Source of the DNA: Liolophura sinensis
Lineage: Eukaryota; Mollusca; Polyplacophora; Chitonida; Chitonidae
DNA: 64,000 nucleotides
Assembly (NCBI RefSeq): GCF_032854445.1
Contig: NC_088301.1
Span: 8,178,281 to 8,242,280, forward strand
Direction: 5' to 3'
In this document: positions 34,076 through 47,676 of the stretch, piece after piece
How positions within the stretch are numbered: the stretch's first letter is position 1
How the letters are laid out: every line of letters starts with the position of its first letter
Made by a program: the position numbers and the translations under genes
Notes under the pieces: generated by a model
The model's input: the letters and a program-made list of their open reading frames with translations, nothing else
The model's database searches: none
What the model was told of the DNA's origin: nothing

Positions 34076-35847
34076 ATTAAGGCTCTACAAGCAGTCAGAA
34101 CTAAGACACTATGCGATCGTCTCCGTTTGTTCACACCAATAAAGAAAGAAACTGTCGTCTTACAAGAAAAATATGCATAGAAATACCTAATAAATGCACC
34201 ACAAAAGATCGGTAGGATAAAAATACGTAAATATTCCTCAGTCATGGTTTACATTAGCTTTTGATGATAAATCATGTTAAAAATCTACTTGTATGATTAT
34301 ATATTGATTCTGAGGCGGATGCCGTAAAGAAAAATTTTATTTAATTTGAATTTTGAAGTTGTATGTAAACGCTTTATTTTGTACCTCAAACTGGTCAGAA
34401 TTGGAAATACGTAGTTAAAGTGTTATGGCAACAAAAATCAGCGAGATTTTAACTTCTTTTCCTTTTAACTATAATACCCTGCAGGACTTTGTGACGTAAG
34501 TGATACAGTTGTTCAGGTAACTGAAGGCGGAGACCTAGTGATTTATTTATATCTGTGATTGGTGTTTTGTGCCGTACTCATAAATTTACAGGTCTGTCAA
34601 CGGAGGGCAATATGTGCCGAACCTATACCGTGTGATACTTCAGGCTGTTCAAGAAAACATTCTCCTTGGGAATGAATAAACACATCGCTTCGCTTGACTG
34701 ACCATGCGTGACCGCATTGATGTGTACATGACTGTTATGGCCATTATCATCACAAAACAGAAGGCATGCATTAGTTGTCCGTGTAAAAATTGCCCACAGG
34801 GGACACAAGAATTTAAGTGATGTATGTTCTTTGCACGACAGCAAATTATTAGGCAAACAGTACAATCTATTCCATAGCCAAATCACAAAGTTGCATGTCT
34901 CATGCTTGGGTTTTATTTGGTCACTATAGAAAATCCATGAAGACAATTTATCAAGAAATGTAATATGATATGGTTCGTCAGTCATGTTAATATTAGGCGC
35001 CGACCTGGAATATTTAATGTCTGCCAGATGTTAATGCTAGCTGTCAATCAACGAAAATTTTCTTCCTTAATAAGCTTATAGTTACATTTGTTTTCTGACG
35101 ACGAGCAATCCTGTATATCGCACACCATAAATCACTGACGCCACGACCTGGTTGCAGTGTCGCCGACGGCGATCGGTGGAGTCAGGCATATATACAGGCG
35201 GATATGCACACAAGATATAATCTGACGTCTGAGCACAAATGACACGTCCCCCTATAGGCAATTTCTAGAACATAGATAAACCGACGTTCATGAATGAAAA
35301 ACAACTGGCTACATGTATAGGCATACATCCGAACTGGCTTTGTCTTACCACTAAAATCAGATCAACTTTATGTCAGGTCCACTCTATTCACTTATAATGA
35401 TTTTGAAGTATAAGAGTAAATACAAAGAATGACATCTATAGACCTACGTCTGGTGTGAAAAACTGGAGATACCAACCATGTAATCTCCATTGCGCGTAAA
35501 AGAATGGAGAGACGCAAGTACCCAGATATTGAAAGTGAGCCTCTGTCTGTGATTTTGATGTATGCAGTTGCACGCAGTTTCGATATTAAATCACTCCACG
35601 TTATGACATTTTGATCCAAGCAACGACATTCGAGAAAACAAGATTACCAAACATGGGTTTGTTCAGTTGAGAGAATGTTGATTTTGAACTAGACCTAATG
35701 GATGTACGGGACAACAAAGGAATATGAGAGCACCGGTCAGCACATTTGTGCAGTAGCTGTGATGGTATGTGCAGAGTATAATCGGCTTTATAGGTGTGTA
35801 TGAACTTTGTCACAATGTTTTATCTGACATTTAGTTCATATTATTTA
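34076..35847. other. Intergenic, no gene seen
   Basis: A truncated type 1 SINE tail lies at 34543-34595 (minus strand, gtgattggtgttttgtgccg). Minus-strand open frames at 34623-34985 (120 codons) and 35392-35813 carry no recognisable domain. Confidence 0.4.
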
Positions 35848-36060
35848 GCGTCCGTGGCCTATAGTAACTAGCCTGCTAGAGCAGCACAAAGACCCAAGTC
35901 TCTAATCAATGTGGCCGCTGTGATTTCAAGTCCAACTCATGCTGGCTTCCTTTCCGGTCTCTCAGCAACCTGCGGATGGTCGTAGGTTTCCACTTGGCTC
36001 TTCCTAGTTTCCAGCAACGTAAATATTCATGAATACGGCTTAACTCTCCATTCAAATAGT
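35848..36060 (+). mobile_element. Type 1 SINE, diverged
   Basis: Decayed head gcgtccgtggcctatagtaa, then body blocks (tttcaagtccaactcatgct, cagcaacctgcggatggtcg) and a tail with aatacggctt. Confidence 0.85.
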
Positions 36061-39000
36061 GAATGCATCATTTATCAATTTGATTGGTGATTATCGCCGT
36101 ACTTAATAATCTCCAAATTATAACTGACGGCTATCAGGTAAAACATGGGTCGGGGAAACAGGTGTGCTCAGCGTATTACATCGCCCTTCGTAGGTAGCGG
36201 AAAAAATCCTGACTTAAAACTACAGCCTCGCTAGGGAGCGATATTTTCCTTCTTCCATGATGTCATATTTCATTGTTACAAAGGCTATACCCTAGATTTT
36301 TCGCAAAAATTCATCAGTGCAAATCAAATCGATTTTTTTATTTTTTTAGAGCAACTCAAATAATTATGTTTTACAAAATACAATCCTCGTCTGTGCATGT
36401 GTAACCGCTGAAAATCAGTATTAAGTCCCTGAGAGTTAAAAAGCTTCTATAACTTTATAACGTTTCCAAACTTAAGAATAACCTTAACACTACAAATAAG
36501 GAAGGTATGAGTCTAATATTTACTGAAATATATAATTATAAAAATGTGAACTGTTCTTGCTAAACACGGAAAATTTGATTTGATTAGCAAATATAAATTT
36601 TGCCAGATATCCCCGGTATGACTTCTTTAAATAAGTGCACGACAAATCAAAGCCTTTGACAGAAACTACTTAAATTATTATTTTCTTAAAGAGATATATA
36701 ACCGAGAAATTCTTGTGACTTTAGCTGGCAGTTTCACTTGATTGTTTTCCTATAGGGTGGGAGGAACGTAAGTCACAACTTATTAGCGCAAAAAATAGTG
36801 TCAAAGTTATTCCACCAAAACCTTTACTCCAAATCTCTTAAGTTTCACAAAGGGGTGTTATTTTCTTACAAGTAAACATAGACATGGGGTCCAGAACCTA
36901 TTGCATTCTGTGTCACAATTATGCGTAACCCGGTTCTAGGGGCTGTATATTCATCATAATGAATTAGGTTCTTCTTGGAACATGGTTGGATATATGAACC
37001 CTCGCATACATATTTTACATATTTTGATTGTCGACAACTTTATATATACAACCATGGTACATGGTTTGGATACTGATATCAGTCAATCGCCGTGAACATT
37101 TCTTTCCTCTTTCCATCATTGCATGATTCTGTCCAGTTTTGTACTATGTCGGTATGCATTTTCTTAGTTCTTTTGTGCTTTGTGTTGAACGCCGTTTTCG
37201 GAATTGGTCTTGCAATTGTTGACACAGAACGTCCATTTTGGATGACGGCTGGTATGAGAATGTCTAATTTGAAAAATAGAATATCTGTCTAATGCCTTCA
37301 TTTATGCATTTATGACATGCTTTCATGGCATGGCGAGTTTCTGTCATAACCGAATATCTTATTTATAAGCTCCATTTGAGCAAGTTTAAAATAGGAGTAT
37401 ATAAGTTGATTTCATTAAAATAATGACTTTAGTTCGTTCAAATGTTTATAATGTTATCATCCATATTATATAACTCAGATGTTTTCTGACCTCTGACCTG
37501 AGAGTTTGCTGGAACGTCAATTTTTTATGCTTTGAACATGTCATTTTTTTCTCAGCGTAAAACCCACAAACTTTTGTTTATGCCTCATGTTTATATTTGA
37601 AAAATATATATTATATGAAAATATTATTATTTTTATTATTACTTTTTCAGTTATTTTACAAGTTGAATAAGAATCGGCACAATTATGGCTAATTTGTCTT
37701 TCATTTCAAACTACAATTTCATTGGAGATGAATGAGTTATCTAAATAATATATGTAGGTATATTGAGGATATACCAATTATATCAGTTAAACATATTATA
37801 TTAAACTGAACAAGTGGTGTAATTTCCATTTACCAATTACAGCTGCAGAAGGCGTACTATGCATGTATATAGTTCCCCAGACACCGAGTCCTCACACCAT
37901 AATGTTGGCCGCCGTCGCATAAATGGAATATTCTTGACTGAGGTGTAAAAAAAAGATAAAGAAACAAAAAGGTTTGTCATGTAGTTTTTATCTCTGGAGA
38001 TAAGGAATTATTCACAGCAATAGACGGTATCTGTATTCATCCAGAATACCGGCTGGTCCACCTGGTGTATACGTAAGCCATTCCGGTCGCATTTGAATGT
38101 TCCACATGAAAGCATTACCTTCCTTGATTAACGATCATTAAAGTGGGATTTGTAAGGTAAAACATAATTTTCCTGCTCAAGCGCGATGGCACATGCACGG
38201 TGTGGTTTCTATCCCAACAATGGCCTTGTGTCACAGTCTAACGTTCTTCGAAGACCACTAATGCCGTTATGTTAAGCTTACCCTACTTCTTCAAAAATTT
38301 TGGACACCTAGTCTGCTTATTTTAGTAAATATATATGTAATGCCACAGGAATATTCAGTTTCCTTTTTCTCATGTGGTTAAATCATCTAATGAACAAAAC
38401 ACTGATATCTTCAATTTTCCAAAAGGCTGGTAAAAAAATGCAATATTCTACTTTCAACGCTACTAATATCTGTCTCAAATTTTAGAAGAATTAGGGTACT
38501 TGACTTCCACCAAAAAGGTGTGCAAATATGCTCGTCATTAACTTGCCAGTAAAGGATGGTGGTTCGCCCTCAGCACTCCGGTTGTCTTCTTTCATAACAT
38601 CGTATCACTGGAGAAAGTCTTGAATATGACATTAAACAACAGTAAATAAGTAAATATATATATATAAATAATTGATCTGATCCGGGTAGTGGGTATCGTA
38701 CACCCCTGACTAAGTATGATGTGGTTAACAGCTTATAAATTGAATACTAACAGTTCAAGTGAATCAGTAGACACAGGTTGTATAGTGAATCTACATCAAT
38801 AGTCTACGTCCAGAATACTACGGTGTGGAAAAATATTTCTGTTTGGGCGTAAGGGATATGATCATTATTTTCCTTCTATATAGTTCTGGATAAGAAATAC
38901 TATATTCACATAATTAAGTTAAAATCTCTCAAGAATTAGCCTAAAGGGGGATGTAAATTATTTGGGCTATTTTCTATATACTCACATGTATGAAGGTTAA

Positions 39001-40448
39001 TTTGAGTGTTCATTTTGCCTAAGTGAAGTTTGAATATATCATGTCTGGCAATAATAAAGAAGCCAAGGCATCGCCACAACGTTACACAAATACAACACAT
39101 ATACTGTTATGGGGCTTATGAGTGGTGGATTGGTAAGAAAACAACCGCTCATCCCCATGTTACCTATACCTGACACATATCCTGACTTTAAGCCACAGCC
39201 TTACCATGCAGTGGGAGCTGAACTACTGTGTATTGTCTCATTGGCCAAGATTTGAACGAACACATGAAGGGATAGAGCTGCATTGCCTTTAAAAGAAAAA
39301 GACAACCTTGAGTATTTAGGAAGAGGGATGGAAACAGGCCTAAACGATCACAACCATTTTGTTCTCCTTGGTCACTCTATAAATCAAATTTTACTTCAGA
39401 ATTCCTACGACGCAATGGGATACGCCACGTTATAGAAAGCAAAAACACGACGACACGTCAGCTCTTCCCCAGACCTATGTTTAAAAGAAAAATGGGATCG
39501 GGTAACGTTATCGTAAACAGATGCGCTATCGGGTTATAGAAATAACTCGCACCTGATTGGGTAAATGTGATAACTTAACGGTGCTTTCACTTTCCTCAAT
39601 GTGTGCTCGTTCTCTTAATTTGAACTGTGATATCTCGGTTATATAACGTCACAAAATGAAAATGGTATGCTGTTTAGGCTTTATGTGAGATATTTTATCG
39701 ATGTATGCATACTTTTGCTCTAGTGTTGTTTGTGTGTCTTTTTAATATAAAAGTAAGCCGTCAAACGAAATTGACTCTCACAAATTTGCAAGTTTTTTTT
39801 TTGTAAATCCGTGAAGTTACACTAAACACAGTAGAGATACAAATACTTGGTGGCCGCTATGTTCTGCTCGTTTGCGTCGGAGCTCTCCTGTGTTTGGAGG
39901 CAATATTGTGTAGTATTAATTCAGTGCTTTCTGTATTCAACTTCGGACACGCACGCCGCAAATATTATGTGTGATATAGCACAGGGGTTTTCACCTGCTA
40001 ATTCTCATGAATTATGGAGCGCCACCTATAAGATAATTGAACCTAAACATTTAGCCTATCAAATTTTATATTTGGTTTATGATTGGCTAGCCTTATTGGC
40101 TGACGGTAGGTATACAAATGTCTGTTTCAACGCATAGATACAGATCTAATGATAAGCTCCTAATGCGGCTATCCTGCAGAGGGATGTAGTGCTGCAGCTT
40201 TGGCTCCCATTCCTATCTTGAAAGCCTCATAGTTTTATAACAGAAAGGAAATGCAGAGACTTTAGGGACAATAGACAATGAGCTCCCATTTCCAGTATAA
40301 TTGATGTGAGTTATTATTAGTCATGTATATTGTTATGTGTGAATAATATAAAAATACAGCGTCATCCGTTATTTTTTATCCAATCACCTTTTCATGTAAA
40401 AAAAAGTCTTTGTCTAATTGTTTGCTTAATTGGTGTTTAAAGCTATTC
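36061..40448. other. Intergenic, no confirmed gene
   Basis: A truncated SINE tail lies at 37885-37955. The segment 37020-37265 has a diverged second copy at 43090-43355. It contains a short frame with a hydrophobic run (SVCIFLVLLCFVLNAVFGIG) of unknown meaning. The rest is AT-rich and featureless. Confidence 0.45.
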
Positions 40449-40714
40449 TGCCTGCGTGGCCAAGGGGTATAGAGCGCCAGCACGATGCAATGACCCAGGA
40501 GCCTACCACCAATGTGCTCTCTGTGAGTTCAAGTTCAACTCATGCTGACTTCGGTCTCCGGTCGAAGGTGGGAAGGTCTGTCAGCAATCAGCAGGTTGTC
40601 GTGGCTTTCCCCTGGGCCCTTCCCGGTTTCCTCTCACCATAATGCTAGCCGCCATTGTTTTAAGTGAAGTATTCTTGGACACCCGGAAAAACACCGATGA
40701 AATAAATAAATAAG
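40449..40714 (+). mobile_element. Type 1 SINE
   Basis: The head is gcctgcgtggccaaggggta, with the complete body and a tail aaaaacaccgatgaaataaa. Confidence 0.9.
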
Positions 40715-41737
40715 TATTCTCAGGGTTTTTGTTTTCATTGATACATAGGTGGTAAGGCCTTGGCGAGGAGGAAGCCAGAGTAACTATTATAAATCATTAA
40801 CCCCCTAGGGGAACCTAAGTAAGTAAGTTTATTATGGCTCAGGCCAAAACCATGACATAAAAACAATTGAACAGTTCATAAAATTTGGGTGACGATTTAA
40901 TTACGGTAACAAATTATGGTACCTTACTTTTGAAGTACAATGCTTTTTGCACCTTGGCATGTAATGATGTTAATTGCAATTTATTGGACGTCACTATTCC
41001 ATAAATAATCGAAATGCTCTGCTGTCATGCCATTTAACATACAGCAAAATTAAAACAACGCACAGGGACGAGTCCATCTGCAGAATCGTGGTTCATGCAG
41101 CATGTACAGGATAAGAGAGTTTGAGTCGCTTGATTGCATTCGGCCACTTAAAAACACGTGCTCCGTCTATGGCAACACATTACTTTCGCATGAAACTATA
41201 CACAAATTTACATATCTCTTTGCTGTTAGTATTATGTAAATTTGCCCAAAGTGTAGTTATGCATAAATTAATATTAACGCTTACAGGGTCTCTACTCAGC
41301 TGTCCAAGGTGCATATAGCTTGGTGTTAAAAGCCGTAGGTTCAAGATCCGTTTTAAGGGTTTACATTCAGTAGTGAAGTGTTTTCACTTTTGTACAGTAA
41401 TATTGGTATAACAGTTTGATCACAGACCTGCAGAAGACATTCTAATGGTAAATGTTTATTTAATAACTTTTTTCAAACGCTTTATTTGCTTGTCTTATAT
41501 CATTCGATGTCATTTTTATAAACCTCCCAGTTTTACTAAAATCTCCTTAAATATTTACATTCTGTGACAGTATTTTCCGTACTTTGTAAAAAAAACAATC
41601 TCTACGGCGCTTGCGGTCAATAATGAATACTTTGGTGTTCGATATACAGTAAATACTTGGAGTTTTCAAATCACACATGTAGTATTTACGTATGAACTTC
41701 TAGCATAGTACTTAATCACGCACAAAATTCGGACAAC
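40715..41737. other. Intergenic
   Basis: Holds a weak relative of the 31675-32577 arm near 40930-41010 (tttattggacgtcacta). No gene seen. Confidence 0.4.
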
Positions 41738-41739
41738 TA

Positions 41740-41831
41740 TGAGGGGCCAAATTAACACTGATAATTATCAATATTAATATATCATTTATCGATATCGATA
41801 ATTTTCGATTAAATGTTAATTTAGCCCCTCA
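41740..41831. mobile_element. 92-bp MITE-like hairpin with TA target duplication
   Basis: The ends are tgaggggccaaattaaca and its inverted copy tgttaatttagcccctca, one mismatch over 18 bp. TA dinucleotides flank both sides (41738-41739 and 41832-41833). TA duplication and short inverted ends fit a non-autonomous Tc1/mariner-type element. Confidence 0.75.
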
Positions 41832-41998
41832 TAGACCACAAGATGATGTCGCTTCATACATCAACAAATTTCATGTATGTGGTTGAGTCCAGTTAAACTC
41901 CTAAGTTATCCATGGTGCGAACATAGTGAAGTTCTTAAGGTCGTTTGTGTACAGGGAAAGGTATATTGCAGATAGACGTTCTTTTTTTAAGCAGATAC

Positions 41999-42232
41999 CG
42001 AGGTCTTCGTGGCCGAAGTGGTTAGCGTGCCAGTGCGGCGCAATGACACAAGAGCTTCTCAACACTGCGGTCGCTCTGAGTTCAAGTGCTGCTCATGCTG
42101 GCGCCCTCTCCGACCGAACGTGGAAAGGTCTGTCAGTAACCTGCAAATGGTCGTCCAATCATAATGCTAACTGCCGTAGCATACGTGAAATATTCTTGAG
42201 TACTGCGTAAAACACCTATCAAATAAATAACA
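41999..42232 (+). mobile_element. Type 1 SINE with 7-bp target-site duplication
   Basis: The head is gaggtcttcgtggccgaagt, followed by the body and a tail tgcgtaaaacacctatcaaa. The duplication is cagatac at 41992-41998 and 42233-42239. Confidence 0.9.
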
Positions 42233-42964
42233 CAGATACTGTCAAACCATGCATGACTTATTACCTTTACCATTTTGAGGAGCTTGTATAGTGGTTTGAG
42301 TTTCCACTCCAAAAGTGTCAAAGGCTGGAGTAACAAGAACTTTAGCATTCTCTTCTGTAGCGTCGTTCTAACCATGTAAAGTTCATTGAGAAGCGTTCGT
42401 GTAGTTCGCGATTGTCTATATTTTCATTATATGAATTTGATCTTTCAACATTCCATCTCCACACTTCTTTTGTTGATTTTCAGCATCATACGTATATCCT
42501 ACGTCATTGAATTTAGTTATTTATTTTATTTTTAATTAGTTTATCTTAATTTCACTGTTGAGCCTAAAAGATACCGAGCAGTGCACAAAATTCCTGAAAT
42601 TCAAAATCATTTATAAACTTTATCCCATCCCCACTAGCAACAGGATAATAAATATTGCTAACGTTTTGATAGGTTGGTTTTTAAATCTACCTTTATAAAT
42701 GCGGTACACTATTTCCACATACTTCCATAAGTCGAAGTCCATGTTAAGTTTTCGGGTGTCCTCACCGTGACTCTTTAAAAATGATATCATTAGTCTAAAC
42801 ATTTGGGAAGTGTATATGTTAGACGACGTCTCATTATCGTCACAAGTTATTGCTACAACAACTAGTATCAATGTTATTCGATCAAATGCTTTCACCCATG
42901 ATTCTATGTTTCCAAAGTTTTACCATGAGTATAACTCTCTTGTAAGTAAATATGGAAAGAGTGC
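42233..42964. other. Intergenic, no gene seen
   Basis: Open frames on both strands between 42620 and 42900 lack recognisable motifs. Confidence 0.4.
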
Positions 42965-43045
42965 ACTTGAACTCACAACGAACATATTGGTGAAAGGCTC
43001 CTGGGCCATTGCGGCATTGCGCCGCGCTGGCGTGCAAGATCGCCA
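42965..43045 (-). mobile_element. Type 1 SINE head fragment
   Basis: Only the tRNA-like 5' part, on the minus strand (gcacgccagcgcggcgcaat; tgaaaggctcctgggcc reads as the complement). Confidence 0.7.
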
Positions 43046-43089
43046 CGATGGATATATGAACAATCGCCGTCAAAGCGCAGCTGAGATAT

Positions 43090-43355
43090 ATATTTTGATT
43101 ATTGACAACTTATAAACTAGTATGATACACTGTTTTTGATAATGGTTTCATTCATGTGTCCAGAACATTCCCTGTGTTTTTCAAGCATCGTTGAAAACTG
43201 TTGACAGCTCCTCTTCGTAGGAATCCGTATGAAATTTAATTACATACGTTATTACTTTTAATTCTTAATTTGGTGGTTTATGTTGAACATTGTTTTGAGA
43301 ATTGGCTTTGCGGTGATTGACCTGTAACGTCCTTTGTGGTATTCTGATGTTTGTT
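43090..43355 (+). repeat. Diverged second copy of the 37020-37265 segment
   Basis: Shared order of blocks: gattattgacaactta, then tttatgttgaacattgtttt, then gagaattggctttgcg and aacgtcctttgtgg. Similarity is moderate and gapped. The element type is unknown. Confidence 0.4.
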
Positions 43356-43919
43356 TAGAGGCAGTCAGCAAAATGGCAGTAATATCAGAACGGATAAAAG
43401 GGCACTTCTAATGTGTTTTGTGCGATTTTATGTTGACTAAAATTGTATCTGAATCATTTACGATAGGGAACCACAAAAAGAAATTAATCCTGACTAAGCG
43501 CCTGCCTTCAGTGTTCATGCATGATGTCTAATGGCTGAAAGGTATATTAGTTGTGAAAGGCTGGCTTGACTGCTCTTCTTTTGCCAAAAGTACTTCATCC
43601 AAATATATATACATTACAGAGCTGAATTTCAGTTTTCGGGAATTAATGCTTTTATTTCACAGATGGTATTTGAAAAGAATAACCAAGTAACATTGTGCTC
43701 ACGTGATCAAGGCCATTGATCTGACCAGTAAGATTATATGCCTAATACATGCACTTCGTTGGTGAGCATGTGCCTACTGTTGAACAGGCATATGCTCACA
43801 TATTAACGCTATCCATGCTCCGAAACAATTTGGCGAAGCTGGCTGATATACACAGCTGTCACATGTTTGTCTTGTAGCCTGGAGATATGTATTGTTTCTG
43901 TGGAACTAATATGTCTGAA

Positions 43920-44130
43920 CACCAATCACACAGCGCAGATAAATGCAAACATCGTCGAGCATACATTACCTTACCTGTGACAGGTAATAACACAAGCTCT
44001 ACATATGGGCACGCTGGAAGTTCATATTCTTGCAAGGAAAATGAAGTTAGAACACTTCTTCTAATGTTAAAGCCCGTGGGCTTAGTTTAGAGGGCAAGTA
44101 CACATTGCGTCGGGTGACATCAGAATGTGG
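43920..44130 (+). repeat. Solo arm related to the inverted repeat at 59832-60643
   Basis: The blocks cacgctggaagttcatattc, ttgcaaggaaaatgaagtta and cattgcgtcgggtgacatca match the left arm at 59930-60050 in the same order and spacing. Confidence 0.65.
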
Positions 44131-47039
44131 GATCGCGAAACACGCGGAGGGCGCAGTTTTAACAATACTGCGACCTCCGCGACGGTCGAGAAGGAGAGGT
44201 GAAAATGACTGCTATCAGCCACCACAGTGAACATCGATTATGGCGCAAGGATAGACATTAATAACGAAGCTACTGACGACTATCGTGAATATGTGAGCGC
44301 CGAATATATTTGCGAGTTTTACTGTTTACATTCAGTAGACCCCGGGTTCACGGAAAAGGCAAATTTCGGATTTATGTAATAAATTTCATCGACCCTGAGT
44401 GAAATGTGATCAGATCACCGACAATATGGGACTGATCAACATATGAATATTTATCTGCCCGACCTTGCCTTTAGGTTGCTTAGGGCACAGAGTTAAGGCT
44501 TTTCAACCAAACAGGTCAGTTATATTTGGGAGTCGCGATCAAAGTTTGGACAGTTTTGGTCTTGAAAATTACATAATTTCACCCAAGCTATAGGGAACAT
44601 GCTTGTCGTCCCTTTGTCTGCCATTGTCTTTCTTTAGTGTTGCTGTTTTAGTTACGTCACATCAAATTCCTATGTTAATTTAGGGCTTTTTCGGATAGCT
44701 TTGAATGTAAACGTTGAAAGTAGTCCCTGTTTTCAGAGGATGCGTATACGAACCATCCTATACGGAAAAACATAGGATGCCTCTGTATCAGTTGGAAAAC
44801 GGCCATAGGTATGTGTTAAATCATGTTATCTAATTCCAACCGCCACACCTTATTTACATGAACAGAAGCTTCGGGAATCATATGCACAACTCCTAAACAG
44901 ACTTCAACATTGTAATTAGTGCCTTTTGTTAATCTGCTATACGCAATCTACAAAAATTCACTGCTATCAATAGTTCATATATAGGTATACCTGGGTATAG
45001 ATCGTTCTTTACGGCGGTAATTGTACAGCCAGATTTAACAGTTGATCCACAAACATGGTGTGTTGAAATAATTACATACCCGGCATAACAATTTCATCAT
45101 GTTGAGAAGATTTTGTCTTTGCAAATACCAAAATGTCGAATTTGGTTACGGAATCAAGGAACTAAAGGTCGATACGCACATTTACATTCATAGTGCTGAT
45201 GCTGTCTTCGGCTAGAGAGGTTTATGATACGTTTGCTTACTTAACGACTGCTCTCCGGTGTTAGAAGCAGACACTTGGGCTATTGTCGATTGTGTCACCA
45301 GCTTGGGGCACTGTGGCTGGGGACTGACATTTGACACATGCACATCCTGCCTTAAAGCCACTTCTGCAGGTAAATTGTGTTGTGACGGCTTACACGTTTA
45401 TGGTAAAGGAAACCGGAGTGCCATAATCACCGACCTTTAAAAGTTATACCCGACAAAACTTCCTGACTAAAGCTGCAGTTTTATTTGTGCTGGTTTTAAA
45501 TTATATATATCGGAATTTGTGCTATTAATCAGACAACAGAAACACAATTTTCCGAAGGATGTGTTTCATTTGTTTTTGATATAGCTGTTTGTTTTTTGTA
45601 CTATAAACATCTCACTGTTATAGTTTAACATCAATTTTCTTTAACATATCCCCCGCTAAATCTCTTGCCCGAACGCAAAGCACAAATGAAAACAATTCCA
45701 GTGTGAAGTTTTGCAAGAACACACGATTTATTTCACAGGCAGCAAAGACTATAAAATGTTAACAACGTCATTCGTTTTTACAAGTTATAATATCTACATA
45801 TAATGCACATTTTCAATTGGTGTTGGAGATATTTTATTCCACTTCATTTCGTTGATTTCTTCATAGAAATGCACTCTGATAAATGTGATAAAACAATGAA
45901 AAGATGTTACAAAATCACAGCAAGTACAAAACAACATATGACCAAAATGTTCTGTTTGTGAGGGAGGTTGAGATGGGAATCCCTTATCAAATAGCTAGGA
46001 AATATACCTGGCTTTTCTTTTTAGAAATTTCAGTTAAGTGCCTTGATCGAAATTCTCTCTCATCACCTACAGTTGGATGAAGAAATAAAACGCCAATTCG
46101 TCAAATATTACAGTTATATATATTATGTGTATTAATACGTTATTCCATTAAAGAAATTCGTTCCTTAATGACAGACGGATTGTTGTTACATAGTCATCGA
46201 CAAGGTTTCTGTTGGTCAAGCCACATTTAATCGCAATATCAATTTTTTCACAATGCACAATCAAATTCAATTTATATCAAAGCTAACACCGAGTTTAATT
46301 AGCACAAACATCCATTGTATAACTTTACAATCATGCAGCGAAAAACTAAGCCCCACAATAACTTGTGGAATACAGCTAAGAGTTTCAGTTTAACCGGTGA
46401 GGACGTACTTCCAGTTTTACTCCCATGCTGTGCAATTTCAATGAGGCGCCGTGAGTAAAAAGTTCACTGCCGTCTTAATGGTTTAATCATAAATATGTAA
46501 ATAACACAAGAAAAACGAGAAGCAAAAAGATAACACTCGATGCACTGTACCATTCACTATACGGCAACATCGACATATTCTGCTGTGTTCGTAAGTTAAT
46601 CTCGTACCAAAATCTTCGGGCCGTAAATTGTGTCATCTTTCCTTGTCCAAAACTCAGGTAAAATTGTCACAACAGTTCGTATTTTTCTGTATGTCTTCTA
46701 TTGAAATCCAATCGATTTATAGCATTATTTACCCAAACAATATCAAGTACGACAAAAATTACGACAAGGTAATACATTTACTTTACTTGGAATGTAGCCC
46801 AGGCAAGAAACCATACTGACAAGAAACCATAAGGCATAGCGCCATCTGGACACTGTCCAAGGAAAGATAATTCAATGATATTACCTGAATGCTAAAAAGA
46901 TTTTCCCTTAGACAACATCCAGGTGGCGCTGTGACTATCTTGTTCCTTGAGCCATAAATCAGAACGATTAGTCGCAGTGGAATTCGTGTAACCATAATGG
47001 TTGTTTGAAACTGGTCGCGGATATGTTTCCATCCTTTTA
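44131..47039. other. Intergenic and 3' flank of receptor 2
   Basis: No gene seen. A CpG-containing patch lies near 44130-44190. The 3' untranslated region of receptor 2 should lie just below 47040; no clear poly(A) signal was placed. Confidence 0.4.
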
Positions 47040-47250
47040 TCATTGGGCTCCGTCAGGTCCACTAGTGCCTTGCTTCTTGAGATTTCCGCCTCCAGGTGTA
47101 GCTGGGACTTCGTCACTGATTGCGTACGTTACAGAAGAGCTGACCTCGGACACCGTGGTGTTTCTACGCAATTTCGCGCCACCATTCCTCACGGAAGGAC
47201 AGCAGCAAAACAGTCGCCTCATTGCCCAAATCATGAATTCACGGTATGTC
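47040..47250 (-). CDS. Receptor 2, terminal exon with helix 8 and C-terminal tail
   Basis: After an acceptor (tccgctttcag on the minus strand) the exon completes an arginine codon and reads TYREFMIWAMRRLFCCCPSV, then a basic and Ser/Thr-containing tail, stopping with TGA at 47042-47040. A basic-hydrophobic helix 8 followed by three cysteines (likely palmitoylated) is typical of class A receptors. The phase fits the TM7 exon at 49368-49561, and the join gives SRTYREF. Longer antisense frames on the plus strand here are shadows. Confidence 0.85.
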
Positions 47251-47289
47251 CTGAAAGCGGATCAAACAAAAACAAATCGGTTGACTGAC

Positions 47290-47365
47290 GAACTGATTGA
47301 TTGGTGTTTACCACCGTGGTCAAGAATATTTCACTTGTATAATGTAGGTCATTTTTATGGGTGGA
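47290..47365 (-). mobile_element. Truncated type 1 SINE tail
   Basis: gattgattggtgtttaccac followed by tcaagaatatttcacttgta. It sits in the last intron of receptor 2, 40 bp from the acceptor. Confidence 0.7.
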
Positions 47366-47676
47366 CGAAAGCGAAGGGTCACAAAATAGGGGCGAGAAAA
47401 TAACGTGTATTTAAAGAGCTACCGATATGACGCAGACTACGTTTGTAATTTTAATTAAGATGGCAAACTGAACACACTTACTTAAAAGTACATAAATGTA
47501 AGTTTTTTTTCCATTTTTTCAATCTGACAATATTGCGACGTCACATGTTTTAGTGACCAAGGACAACACGGTGAAAGTCGTTCGTGACTTATTTTAAGAA
47601 GCCCATTTAAGAACAAAAACAATATATATGCATTCTGTTAATTTTAAATTTGATTCAGTAATGCACTTTCGGTTGT

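Noticed and set aside
34623-34985. 120-codon minus-strand open frame
   Set aside because: No domain or repeat similarity that I can recognise; isolated in AT-rich sequence.
47001-47403. Plus-strand open frames of 95 and 132 codons
   Set aside because: Antisense shadows of the receptor 2 terminal exon, which has matching splice phase and helix 8 motif on the minus strand.
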